From: UKL13-2 sp947085425
GTDB lineage: Bacteria; Pseudomonadota; Gammaproteobacteria; Burkholderiales; Usitatibacteraceae
Length of the DNA: 55,877 nucleotides
Assembly: GCA_947085425.1 (NCBI GenBank)
Contig: CAMTWK010000008.1
Coordinates: 1 to 55,877 of the forward strand
Direction of reading: 5' to 3'
Both the position numbers and the translations under genes were made by a program. Numbering within the stretch: the first letter of the stretch is position 1; each line of letters starts with the position of its first letter. The notes beneath the pieces are model-generated. The model did not search any database. It was given only the letters and a program-made list of their open reading frames with translations, and was not told the origin of the DNA. Of this stretch, positions 1 through 7,917 are shown one piece after another.

Positions 1-142
1 GTTTGTTGAAATTCGTCGCGAGCGAAGGTCAGGCAAGGCGGAAAGCGGCGAAAAACCGGAATGTATGCGGTATACATGAGGATTTTGAGCCGCTTGCCAA
101 CGCCGCATCACCGAGCGCAGCAGAATTTCAACAAACTGCTAG
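1..142. repeat. MITE-like palindromic repeat, copy 1 (left end cut by window edge)
   Basis: This copy matches the one at 19075-19222 with four mismatches (positions 11, 79, 116, 119) over 142 bases. The ends form an inverted repeat: gtttgttgaaattc at the left and gaatttcaacaaac at the right, followed by ctgctag. Inside, ggcaaggcgg (about 32-41) can pair with ccgcttgcc (about 90-98), and atgtat/atacat (61-77) forms a small central hairpin, so the whole unit can fold into one long imperfect stem. It has no coding capacity of its own. It ends in CTAG, which is used as the stop of the small minus-strand ORF beside it. By structure it is a non-autonomous element (MITE or large REP-like unit). Confidence 0.85.
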
Positions 143-321
143 AGAATCTCGCCACGTGAGCTGCCCAAGGTGCGAAGCTCGCCAATAATGCTGGCGACCA
201 CATACAGAATAGCCGCCGTGAACGTCGCCACCATCACACATAACCAAGTGTGATCACAGGGAAAACAACAAATTGCCGGTGCCAGAATCAGCAGCAAGGG
301 AATGTGTCTGGCACGCGGCAT
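139..321 (-). CDS. small hypothetical membrane protein (60 aa)
   Basis: This short reading frame lies 24 bp downstream of the NTF2-like gene on the same strand. It encodes two hydrophobic stretches, about residues 8-20 and 26-47, with a polar C-terminus, so it would be a small inner-membrane protein. No family is recognised. The start ATG has no Shine-Dalgarno sequence, which argues for caution. The TAG stop lies in the terminal CTAG of the adjoining repeat, so an original longer C-terminus may have been replaced when the element inserted. It could also be a chance frame. Its place at the end of the copper operon is the main support. Confidence 0.35.
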   Translation of the reverse strand: MPRARHIPLLLILAPAICCFPCDHTWLCVMVATFTAAILYVVASIIGELRTLGSSRGEIL

Positions 322-345
322 GATGGTGTGGAGGCGGGTTGCTTG

Positions 346-858
346 TTAGGGTCGTTTGCTAGACGACCAATGAATGTGTTCGATCAACCAGGTGTCACCA
401 CGCAAGCGCAGCACGTACGTTTCGACACCGGCATTTTTGATGAGTCGATCTTTAAAAGTGCCGTCGGTGGTGCTATACGCAGTCACCAGCGCCATGGCGC
501 CATTCACTTGCACCTGTGATGACTGCACTTTGGAGGGCACGGCTTTGGCGAAAATGACATCTTCCTTGAAATGATGACCCATATATTCGGCGCGTGACTT
601 TTCTGCGTGGCCCTGCTCAAAAATGGTGATGTTTTCCGCCATGCTGCGTTCTGCCAGATTGCTGTCACCGGTTTTGATTGCTTCGCGTAATTGGCCGACC
701 ACCGCCATCACTTTCTCGGCGGCGGGGTTCGCCGCTGTATTCGATACCGCAGGCGTGGTGGCGACCGCCTTTTCATTGGCAACAGATGATGTGGTGACCG
801 CGCTCACGCCGGCAATCATTGCCGCCGTGGCGATATGGTTCAGAATTATCCGGCTCAT
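346..858 (-). CDS. periplasmic NTF2/SnoaL-like (DUF4440-type) protein
   Basis: This 170-residue protein has an N-terminal signal-like segment (residues 1-28, ending near SVAN). It is followed by an NTF2-like alpha+beta fold pattern: a helix with AVVGQLREAIKTGD, the SMAENITIFEQG strand, then strands ending in WLIEHIHWSS. Proteins of this type often accompany copper or stress genes, but the ligand is unknown and no catalytic role can be assigned. Its ATG overlaps the stop of the upstream CusF-like gene by four bases, so the two are translationally coupled in the copper operon. Confidence 0.7.
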   Translation of the reverse strand: MSRIILNHIATAAMIAGVSAVTTSSVANEKAVATTPAVSNTAANPAAEKVMAVVGQLREAIKTGDSNLAERSMAENITIFEQGHAEKSRAEYMGHHFKEDVIFAKAVPSKVQSSQVQVNGAMALVTAYSTTDGTFKDRLIKNAGVETYVLRLRGDTWLIEHIHWSSSKRP

Positions 859-1217
859 TTTGCGGCTTCGATGCTGGTGACCAAAAATCCACTTTTGGTT
901 TGTTCAACACTAAATTTCACCATGTCACCGGCTTTGACAGTGTCCAGCATTTTTGCATCCTTGACTTGAAACACCATGGTCATGCCGGGCATATCAAGGC
1001 TTTTTATTTCAGCGTGTTTGAGGGTGATTTTTTTGGCATCAACATCAATCTTTTTGACTTCGGCGCTGACCATTTCCGGTTTTTTATCGGCGCCGGCGGC
1101 ACTGACGGCTTTGGCGGGATGGTGATCGGCGTGGCTGCCTGAAGCTGTGGCGTTGAATGATGCGACCGCGCTGATGAATGCGCCGGCAGTCAACAGGGTG
1201 ACGATGATCTTATTCAT
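855..1217 (-). CDS. CusF-like periplasmic copper-binding protein
   Basis: This 120-residue protein has a signal peptide (1-26), a His-rich linker (SHADHH, 28-33) and one CusF-type OB-fold domain (about 48-118). The ligand positions are visible: H68 in ITLKH and M79 and M81 in DMPGMTM. E. coli CusF has Trp44 capping the Cu(I) site; here the aligned position is M76. CusF family proteins hand periplasmic Cu(I)/Ag(I) to RND efflux pumps or other acceptors. No CusA/CusB pump is in the window, so the partner is unclear. The start is supported by AAAGGA six bases upstream. It is in the operon with the cupredoxin (34 bp gap) and the NTF2-like gene (4 bp overlap). Confidence 0.88.
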   Translation of the reverse strand: MNKIIVTLLTAGAFISAVASFNATASGSHADHHPAKAVSAAGADKKPEMVSAEVKKIDVDAKKITLKHAEIKSLDMPGMTMVFQVKDAKMLDTVKAGDMVKFSVEQTKSGFLVTSIEAAK

Positions 1218-1251
1218 GGGGTGTCCTTTTTGTTGGATGGAAAAATATTAA

Positions 1252-1836
1252 TCAGGATTTTTTTGCGGCCGGTGCTGCAATGACGTTAATTTTGCCTTTC
1301 ATGCCGGCTTCAAAATGACCCGGAATCAGGCAGGCAAACATGAAGGTGCCTGCCTTGGAAAAATTCCAAATCATATCCGCATTTTTGGCCGGATCGACGT
1401 GCGCCATAAAGGGTTCGTCGTGTTCCATATTGGGATGTTTTTTCATCTGTTCAGCGTGTTTGGCCAGTTCTTCTTTGGTGCCGATGACCATTTCGTGCAG
1501 AACTTTACCGGCATTTTGAACCACAAACTTGATGGTCTCGCCCTGTTTAATCTCAATCACGTCCGGGGTAAAACGCATATTGTCCGTCATGTTGATGGTG
1601 ATGGTGCGGGTCACTTTCTTGATATCGCCTTCCTGACCCCAGGCATGGATATCCTTGGAGATGGCTTTCTTCTCCACTTTTGCGTGCGGCTTTTCGGCAT
1701 GGGCAAAAACGGGGCTGGCAAGCATGACCAATGCAGAAAACATGGTCAAGCTGATGGTGGCGACGAGGCCGAATCGTTTGTTTTGTCGGTCTTGAATCGT
1801 GTGCGGAACGGGCTGGAAGAGTATTTGAGTTTGCAT
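1252..1836 (-). CDS. exported cupredoxin (plastocyanin/azurin-like copper protein)
   Basis: This 194-residue protein has a long signal peptide ending near FAHA (residue 47), a His/Lys-rich spacer and a cupredoxin domain (about 78-187). The type 1 copper ligands are visible: H114 in VLHEMV, C169 and H174 in ACLIPGH, and M179. A Met/His-rich insertion (127-146, including MKKHPNMEHD) precedes the C-terminal ligand loop and may bind extra copper. The start is supported by AAAGGA nine bases upstream. It probably carries or buffers copper in the periplasm together with the multicopper oxidase 29 bp upstream. Single-domain cupredoxins of this kind are common in copper-resistance islands. Confidence 0.88.
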   Translation of the reverse strand: MQTQILFQPVPHTIQDRQNKRFGLVATISLTMFSALVMLASPVFAHAEKPHAKVEKKAISKDIHAWGQEGDIKKVTRTITINMTDNMRFTPDVIEIKQGETIKFVVQNAGKVLHEMVIGTKEELAKHAEQMKKHPNMEHDEPFMAHVDPAKNADMIWNFSKAGTFMFACLIPGHFEAGMKGKINVIAAPAAKKS

Positions 1837-1865
1837 GCGATTGTCCTTTGGGCGGATATTAAATA

Positions 1866-3284
1866 TTAATGGCCGGCATGGCTGTTTGGTTTACGAATGG
1901 TGACCGTCGTCTCCCGAATGTGTTTGACATTGCCGGTGGCAGGGTCGATTTCGCCGCCGCGCGAGGTGGGGGCGCTGACGGGGTTCATTGATTCACCCTT
2001 CCATTCGTATGCGACCGAGTTTTTTGGAAAGGCATAGTCGCCCGGATCTTTATAGTTGTCCTTGGGTTGATTGGCGCGCACTTTGACCGTGGTGAACATA
2101 CCGCCCATTTCAATCGGCCCAAATTGTCCGGTGCCGGTCATCATTGGCAATGTATTGTCAGGCAGTGGCATTTCCATTTCACCCATATCGGCCATGCCAC
2201 GTTCGCCCATCACCATGTATTCCGGGATCAACTTGGTGATTTTGCTGACCACCTCGCGGTGATCAACACCAATCATGGTTGGCACATCGTGTCCCATGGC
2301 ATTCATGGTGTGGTGTGATTTGTGACAATGAAACGCCCAGTCGCCCGGCTCACTGGCAACAAACTCAAATGCGCGCATCTGGCCAACAGCAATATCAGTG
2401 GTGACTTCCGGCCAACGGGCGGTCGGTGGCACGATGCCACCGTCGGTTTGGGTGACGACAAATTCGTGACCATGCAAATGAATCGGATGATTGGTCATGG
2501 TCAAATTGCCGACGCGGATTCGCACCCGATCCCCCTGACGACAGACGATCGGATCGATGCCGGGAAAGGCGCGTGAGTTAAAGGTCCACAAATTGAAATC
2601 CAGCATGGTGTTGACTTTGGGCACCGCGCTGCCCGGTTCGACGTCGTAGGCGTTGAGCAAAAAGCAAAAGTCACGATCACAGTCCTGATAACCGGGCAAC
2701 GACTTGGGATGTTTCGGATGTGTGACCCAAAAGCCCATCATGCCCATGGCCATTTGCGTCATTTCATCGGCATGTGGGTGATACATAAACGTGCCGGGCC
2801 GACGTGCTTCAAATTCATACACGTAGGTTTTGCCGGGCTTGATTTGTGGTTGATTGAGGCCGCCGACCCCGTCCATGCCATTGGGCAGGCGCTGTCCGTG
2901 CCAATGAATGGTGGTGTGCTCCGGCAATTTATTGGTGACAAACATGCGCACTTTGTCGCCTTCGACGACTTCAATGGTCGGTCCGGGCGACTGGCCGTTG
3001 TAGCCCCACAATCGCGCCTTCATGCCGGGGGCGATTTCACGAATCACCGGTTCTGCCACCAGATGAAATTCTTTCCAGCCGTTTTTCATGCGAAACGGTA
3101 ATGTCCAGCCGTTGAGGGTCACCACCGGGTTGTAGGGACGGCCGGCGCTGGGATAAAGCGGTGCCGCCATGGCGGCGTTGGTTTGCAAAACCGCTTCCGG
3201 TACCGCGCCCATGGCGGCTTTGCTGACGACTGCGGCGCTGGCGAGCACACCGGCACCGGATAAAAATTGTCTGCGATTGGTCAT
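1866..3284 (-). CDS. TAT-exported multicopper oxidase (CopA-type copper oxidase)
   Basis: This 472-residue protein begins with a twin-arginine signal (RRQFLSG at 4-10) followed by an Ala-rich hydrophobic stretch. The copper motifs occur in order: HWHG (127-130), HPH (169-171), HPIHLHGHEF, and the C-terminal HCHKSHHTMNAM giving the type 1 and trinuclear ligands. This identifies a laccase-type enzyme that oxidises Cu(I) to less permeant Cu(II) in the periplasm. It is shorter than the roughly 600-residue Pseudomonas CopA and lacks its long Met-rich repeats, but has a Met-rich stretch (MVMGERGMADMGEMEM) near residue 360. The C-terminus ends in HAGH. It is in a minus-strand operon between the TolC-like gene and the cupredoxin. 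Confidence 0.93.
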   Translation of the reverse strand: MTNRRQFLSGAGVLASAAVVSKAAMGAVPEAVLQTNAAMAAPLYPSAGRPYNPVVTLNGWTLPFRMKNGWKEFHLVAEPVIREIAPGMKARLWGYNGQSPGPTIEVVEGDKVRMFVTNKLPEHTTIHWHGQRLPNGMDGVGGLNQPQIKPGKTYVYEFEARRPGTFMYHPHADEMTQMAMGMMGFWVTHPKHPKSLPGYQDCDRDFCFLLNAYDVEPGSAVPKVNTMLDFNLWTFNSRAFPGIDPIVCRQGDRVRIRVGNLTMTNHPIHLHGHEFVVTQTDGGIVPPTARWPEVTTDIAVGQMRAFEFVASEPGDWAFHCHKSHHTMNAMGHDVPTMIGVDHREVVSKITKLIPEYMVMGERGMADMGEMEMPLPDNTLPMMTGTGQFGPIEMGGMFTTVKVRANQPKDNYKDPGDYAFPKNSVAYEWKGESMNPVSAPTSRGGEIDPATGNVKHIRETTVTIRKPNSHAGH

Positions 3285-3320
3285 TGGAAAACTTTCATAA
3301 ATAGTTTGCTGTGTATTTTT

Positions 3321-4766
3321 TTAGTGACCCGGGCCGGCGGCGGCGGATTCACCTTTACGTTCGGCCATCGCACTTTCGCCCCCCCCACCGCCACCACCAA
3401 TAGGTTTACCCAGCATGGTCGCTTGTAAGGTGGCGTCGGCCAGCCAAAAATCCCGTTGCGCGTCGATCGACAAGATGACACTGCCGATTTGCGCGCGTGT
3501 TTCAGCAAGCAAATCGAATACACCAATTAACATGCCGTTGTATTTCAATAACATTTCCTCAGCAATCACTTTGCGAAGCGGCACGATTTCTGTGCGGTAG
3601 TGATTGGACAGCTCGTATGCAGCCCGCCATTCGGCGTAGTGGACTCGAATGGCCGATTCGGCGTCGATGCCGGTTTGGGTAAGTCTTTGCGCGGCGACCA
3701 AATATTCAGCATGGGCACGGCTGCGTTGCGCGTCGCCCCAATCGAAAATCGGGATTGCCAGTTCAAGTTCATAACCGCGTTGTGGTGGTTTACCGGTTTC
3801 GCTGTTGTTGACGCGGGCAGCATGGAAGGCGTTCACGTAACTGGTCACGCGCGTCAGTCCATTTTTGCCGGCAATCAAATCCAGTTCCGCCTTGGCCATT
3901 TGTACATCGAGGCGTTGATCCATGCTTGTTTGCGCAATCATCATTTCCGACTTTGGCTTGGCGGGTAAATCAGGTAAACGTGCGGGCAGGGTTAGTTTTT
4001 GTGCCAGCGTTGCATCCAATCCAAGCTGACGAATCAGCGCTTCACGCGTGGCGACTTGAATTTGTTTGGCACGGGTGAGTTGACTGAATGCATCGGCATA
4101 AAACGCCTGTTGGCGGGCATGCTGCAATTTGCTGAAATTGCCGACCGTAAACATTCGGCGCGCCAACTCGGCGCTGGCGTCGGCGGCTTCCATGACTTGT
4201 GTTGTGTAAATAACTGATTGTTGCGCCGCAACTGCGCGCACCCAGGCATGTCGCACGTTGGCGGCGGTTTCGACCACGCTGGTTGCGGACTGCAAGCGCG
4301 CCTGCGTTTGCATCATCTCAGCGGTGTTGAGTCTGTTTGGCAGATAGAAAAGTTCGATTAACGATATTGATAAAACCCGACCGATGTCAATATCGACACC
4401 ACCATGCTCACGCCGCATCAAGCGCTCAAAGGTAAACAGCGGATTGGCGAGCCGACCCGACTGGGTGGCCGCGGCCGATCGTGCCGCCGCGTCAGACTGC
4501 AGGGCTTGAAAGGCCGGACTTAAATCGAGCGCCAAACGCACCGCATCGTCCGCGGAAAGAGGCGACTCCAGCATGGTCGCGGCGCGTGCGCGTGCGTCGG
4601 TTTGATCTTGATTGTTGGTGTGCCATTTTGCCGGCGCACCAACATTTTTGGTCGCGTACGCATCGGTAAATTGACGATTCTGGTCAATCGCGGTCGACGC
4701 ACAACCGGCTAGTAGTGCCGATGCCGTTACCAACATGAGCGGCGCAAGTTTTGGCCATTGTTTCAT
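3321..4766 (-). CDS. TolC-family outer membrane lipoprotein (CusC/CzcC-like)
   Basis: This 481-residue protein has a lipoprotein signal with lipobox LLAGC (Cys22). It is followed by two outer-membrane-efflux (OEP) repeats dominated by Ala/Gln/Leu-rich helices, typical of the alpha-barrel of TolC/CusC proteins. Such proteins form the outer membrane exit duct of tripartite metal pumps. No inner-membrane pump or adaptor is encoded nearby, so it may work with one elsewhere. The C-terminus carries a run of seven glycines followed by a charged tail. The glycine codons include a tract of eight G on the coding strand (3379-3386) that could slip. Its ATG overlaps the upstream gene by four bases. Confidence 0.88.
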   Translation of the reverse strand: MKQWPKLAPLMLVTASALLAGCASTAIDQNRQFTDAYATKNVGAPAKWHTNNQDQTDARARAATMLESPLSADDAVRLALDLSPAFQALQSDAAARSAAATQSGRLANPLFTFERLMRREHGGVDIDIGRVLSISLIELFYLPNRLNTAEMMQTQARLQSATSVVETAANVRHAWVRAVAAQQSVIYTTQVMEAADASAELARRMFTVGNFSKLQHARQQAFYADAFSQLTRAKQIQVATREALIRQLGLDATLAQKLTLPARLPDLPAKPKSEMMIAQTSMDQRLDVQMAKAELDLIAGKNGLTRVTSYVNAFHAARVNNSETGKPPQRGYELELAIPIFDWGDAQRSRAHAEYLVAAQRLTQTGIDAESAIRVHYAEWRAAYELSNHYRTEIVPLRKVIAEEMLLKYNGMLIGVFDLLAETRAQIGSVILSIDAQRDFWLADATLQATMLGKPIGGGGGGGESAMAERKGESAAAGPGH

Positions 4767-5161
4767 TTTGATCCCCCCGACACCGCGTTGACCGCGGGTG
4801 ATGCGGCTTTGCCTGGCATGTCACGCGCCTTATCACTCGCCTCGGCGCGCGCAATTGCGGCACGGGCGGCTTCTTTTGCATAGGCCCGCCAGCCGCCGAT
4901 TTCGTGGACTTTGTCATTGGCCGCAGACCAGTTGATCAGCGGCTCGGCGGGGTTAAACGGCCGGTATGAATCGGAAGACTTTTCCGCGGCTCCGATCAAG
5001 GTTGACGCGGTCGGAGCGGGCATGGTTTTCGCGTGGGTGGCGGGCGGTGCGACCTTGGGCGCGGCATGATGGGCATGTTGGCCATAGACTGAATTGGCCG
5101 TGCCCAGCAATGTGGCGATCGCAGCGAAAAATAGAAAACAGGAAACAAGTGTTCGAGGCAT
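4763..5161 (-). CDS. hypothetical exported protein, first gene of the copper operon
   Basis: I place the start at 5161 because GGAG lies six bases upstream; a longer frame to 5209 has no such site. The product is 132 residues with a signal peptide (MPRTLVSCFLFF onward, cleaved near VYGQ), a short His-rich segment (HAHHAAP), a proline/threonine-rich linker, and a conserved-looking core with FNPAEPLINWSAAND and an Ala-rich helix. No named family is recognised, though small proteins like this often precede the TolC-type gene in copper clusters. It overlaps the TolC-like gene by four bases (ATGA). A perfect palindrome lies 35 bases upstream. Confidence 0.7.
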   Translation of the reverse strand: MPRTLVSCFLFFAAIATLLGTANSVYGQHAHHAAPKVAPPATHAKTMPAPTASTLIGAAEKSSDSYRPFNPAEPLINWSAANDKVHEIGGWRAYAKEAARAAIARAEASDKARDMPGKAASPAVNAVSGGSK

Positions 5162-5195
5162 GATGAACTCCGGCAAAATTGAATTATTGCCAAGA

Positions 5196-5214
5196 GTACG
5201 TTGTAACAACGTAC
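5196..5214. promoter_or_regulatory. perfect 19-bp palindrome upstream of the copper operon (candidate operator)
   Basis: The sequence gtacgttgtaacaacgtac is a perfect 9-1-9 inverted repeat, 34 bases before the start codon of the first gene of the copper operon. On the minus strand TTGTTA, inside the palindrome, and AATAAT/TAATTC 15-17 bases further could act as -35 and -10 elements, so a bound dimer would overlap the promoter. The perfect symmetry and position suggest a repressor or activator site. No regulator gene is present in the window, so the binding protein is unknown. Confidence 0.55.
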
Positions 5215-5273
5215 GGGCTTGATGCCCAATCTATTTGTGCTTTACAAGCGGCACCAATCGATTTCCCGGCAGC

Positions 5274-5699
5274 TTAGATGCCGGTCAGAGAAGGGGGACG
5301 GGGTGGCAGTTCCGGGATAAAACTGCGAAAGGATATCGAGTCAATCGACCACAACGGAGCATGGTGAGAGGGGGCGGTCAACACGGGCAACGTCGACATC
5401 ACCACCGCACCGGCGATATGACAAAGCACACAGTGGTTGCAGTTGTCGGGCGATGATTGGTCCGTGTCTGATTGATGGCACGGCATGATGGAAGAGTCCA
5501 TCATCTGGGACGCCTCAAGTGTTGGGGCAGGTGACGCGGCAGACGAATCCGAATAATCAGATGGTGCCAGATGATGCGAAGTGATCGATGTCGCATCAGC
5601 CAGATTTGGCATCAACATGGTTGACGCAAGCGCGCCTGAAATGGGGAGCCACGCCACCATCCACGCAATCACGCAGCGAATAAAAATTTGCTTTTTCAC
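5274..5699 (-). CDS. DUF2946-like small exported/membrane protein
   Basis: This 141-residue protein has an N-terminal hydrophobic segment (7-25) after the MKKQ start, which is encoded by GTG. A central Ser/Asp-rich region follows, then a Cys-rich patch with CHQSD and CNHCVLCH next to a second hydrophobic stretch (AGAVVMSTLPVL), and a proline-rich end with IPELPPRPP. The CxxC/CxxCH patch plus PPRPP tail resemble DUF2946 proteins found with copper genes. Function is unknown; the Cys/His/Met content suggests metal contact. It is separated from the copper operon by 112 bases containing the palindrome and is transcribed in the same direction. Confidence 0.6.
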   Translation of the reverse strand: MKKQIFIRCVIAWMVAWLPISGALASTMLMPNLADATSITSHHLAPSDYSDSSAASPAPTLEASQMMDSSIMPCHQSDTDQSSPDNCNHCVLCHIAGAVVMSTLPVLTAPSHHAPLWSIDSISFRSFIPELPPRPPSLTGI

Positions 5700-5829
5700 C
5701 CGGGTAGGATAGCAGAATCGCCGGCAAGTTCAAATTTTGGCAAATTACGGGACTGCTAAAAATTGCAATGCAAGGCAAAATACAGTTTGTTTCCGCCTGT
5801 TCTCCTGTCATTTCAATTGCAAATCCACT

Positions 5830-7863
5830 ATGGCCAATCCAAAAAAATCTCTCATCACCGTTGACGACCTCTGGAAGATTTCTCGTCCCGGCGGATTATC
5901 AGTGACTGCCGATGGCAGCCAGGCAGTCTGCAGCCTGACCCGTTACGATATGGACGAAAACAAAAGCAGTGCGTCACTATGGTTGCTGTCGACGTTCGGC
6001 GGTGCGCCGCGACAGCTCACCAGTTGCGGGGAAAAGGACGGGCAGGCGGCCTGGTCGCCGGATGGCAAGTGGATTGCCTTCGTTGCCAAACGTAAGGATG
6101 ACGAAGAACCACAGCTTTATGTGATTGCGCCCGATGGCGGTGAAGCGCAGAGTGTCACCAAATTGAGTACCGGCGTGGCGGCAATAAAATGGTTCCCGGA
6201 CTCAAAAAAAGTGGCGTGTATTTCCTGGGTGTGGCCGGATTTAAAAACTGAAAAAGATCAAGCCAAACGCCGCAAACAAAAACAAGACGACAAGGTAAAA
6301 GCGCATGTGGTTGAACACAGTGCTTTTCGTTATTGGGATCACTGGTTGTCAGATGGTCGTGTGCCGCATATTCATGTGATAAATATTGCCGATGGCAAGT
6401 GTCGTGATTTGTTTGCAGGCAGCAAATATGAACTGCCGGTATTCGACCCCGATCAGCACGATTTTGATATTGCGCCAAATGGCAAAACGATTGTGTTTAA
6501 TTTCAATCCGAATTTAGACCGACGCGGCGATCAGGCCTATGACATTGTTGAAATGGAGTTGAAGAGTGGCAAGGCAAAAACAATCTTGGTTGGCGGTAAA
6601 TACACCCATCATCATCCGCGTTATAACGCTCGCGGCGATCAGATTGCGTTGTTGGTGAATAACATTGCGCGATCAATGGATGATGACAACAAACTGGCGA
6701 TTTGGGACCGGGCCAAGGGCAGGTTGACGATTAAAAACAGCTGGGACCGTCTGGTGAACCATCCGCTGAAATGGGCGGTGGATGGCAAGTCGGTGTATTT
6801 CACGGCGGATCAGCACTCGCGGGTGTCGTTGTGGCAATGGGTATTGTCGGCTAAATCACCGTCGGTGGTGGCACAAGGCGGCACCGTGTCTGATTTTGAC
6901 GTGGCGGCCGGAATCGAAAACGACAATTTGGTTTTTGTGCGCAACAACATGTCCTGCCCGCCCAAGGTGTTTGCCCGCATCAATGGCGTTGAATCGGCCA
7001 TCGAATCGTTTAACGATCAATTGATGGACAAATTCAAGTTGGGTGAGGTGCGCGAATTTAACGTGAAGGGCTGGAACAACGAAGCGGTGCAAATGTGGGC
7101 GGTGTATCCGCCGGATTTTGATGCCAGGAAAAAATGGCCGCTGCTGCATTCGATCCACGGCGGCCCCCATTCCAACTGGGGCGACAATTTCCATTTCCGC
7201 TGGAACAATCATGTGTTTGCCGCCGAGGGCTACGTGGTGGTGTGTGTGAATTACCATGGCTCCAGCGGCTGGGGAAATAAATTTCTTGAATCCAACACCG
7301 GCACGTTTGGGATGAAAGAACACGCCGACATCGAAGCCGGCACCGACTTGATGTTAAAGCAGGGTTATATCGACAAAAATCGCTTGGCTGCCTCTGGCGG
7401 CAGCTACGGCGGCAAAATGGTGGCGCTGATGAATGGCCGGAATGGAAAACGCGGCAAGAAAAAAGGCGGCGACCGCTATAAAGCCTATATCTGCCACGCC
7501 GGCTGTTTTGACTGGCGCGCCATGTATGGCGGCGACGCAGGTTATTGGTTTGATTATTCGCTTGAAGCCACCTACTGGAACGACCCGCAAAAATTCGCCG
7601 CGCAAAATCCCATCACCGATGTGGTGCACGCCAAAACCCCGACGTTGGTGATTCATGGCGCGCTCGACTACCGGGTGCCGGATCAGCAGGGGCTGGCCTA
7701 TTACTCGACACTGAAATCACTCAAGGTGCCGGCCAGGCTGGTGTTTTTCCCCGATGAGAACCACTGGATTTTGAAGCCGCAAAATTCGCGGCTGTGGTTT
7801 AAAGAATATTTTGCGTGGTTGAAGAAGTATGTGGGGGCGGGAGCGAAGCGGTTAATAAAATAA
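5830..7863 (+). CDS. S9-family peptidase (acylaminoacyl-peptidase/prolyl-oligopeptidase type)
   Basis: This 677-residue enzyme has an N-terminal beta-propeller of WD40-like/PD40 repeats (for example AAWSPDGKWIAFVAKRKDD) and a C-terminal alpha/beta-hydrolase domain. The triad is visible: Ser525 in GGSYGG, Asp613 in LDYRVP and His645 in ENHWI. It would cleave short peptides, releasing dipeptides or acylated N-terminal residues. There is no signal peptide, so it acts in the cytosol. The frame is open 31 codons further upstream, but the MANPKKSLITVDDLW start matches the family and the upstream part is low-complexity. A short Lys-rich insert (GRNGKRGKKKGGDR) follows the nucleophile elbow and is unusual. 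Confidence 0.92.
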   Translation: MANPKKSLITVDDLWKISRPGGLSVTADGSQAVCSLTRYDMDENKSSASLWLLSTFGGAPRQLTSCGEKDGQAAWSPDGKWIAFVAKRKDDEEPQLYVIAPDGGEAQSVTKLSTGVAAIKWFPDSKKVACISWVWPDLKTEKDQAKRRKQKQDDKVKAHVVEHSAFRYWDHWLSDGRVPHIHVINIADGKCRDLFAGSKYELPVFDPDQHDFDIAPNGKTIVFNFNPNLDRRGDQAYDIVEMELKSGKAKTILVGGKYTHHHPRYNARGDQIALLVNNIARSMDDDNKLAIWDRAKGRLTIKNSWDRLVNHPLKWAVDGKSVYFTADQHSRVSLWQWVLSAKSPSVVAQGGTVSDFDVAAGIENDNLVFVRNNMSCPPKVFARINGVESAIESFNDQLMDKFKLGEVREFNVKGWNNEAVQMWAVYPPDFDARKKWPLLHSIHGGPHSNWGDNFHFRWNNHVFAAEGYVVVCVNYHGSSGWGNKFLESNTGTFGMKEHADIEAGTDLMLKQGYIDKNRLAASGGSYGGKMVALMNGRNGKRGKKKGGDRYKAYICHAGCFDWRAMYGGDAGYWFDYSLEATYWNDPQKFAAQNPITDVVHAKTPTLVIHGALDYRVPDQQGLAYYSTLKSLKVPARLVFFPDENHWILKPQNSRLWFKEYFAWLKKYVGAGAKRLIK

Positions 7864-7917
7864 AAACTCATTGATAGATGCGGCTTCTCAGCCTGTATTG
7901 CCCGGAAACGCCTGTCT

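Noticed and set aside
5737..5829. N-terminal extension of the S9 peptidase
   Set aside because: The extra 31 residues are Cys/Asn-rich with no family similarity; MANPKK at 5830 fits better.
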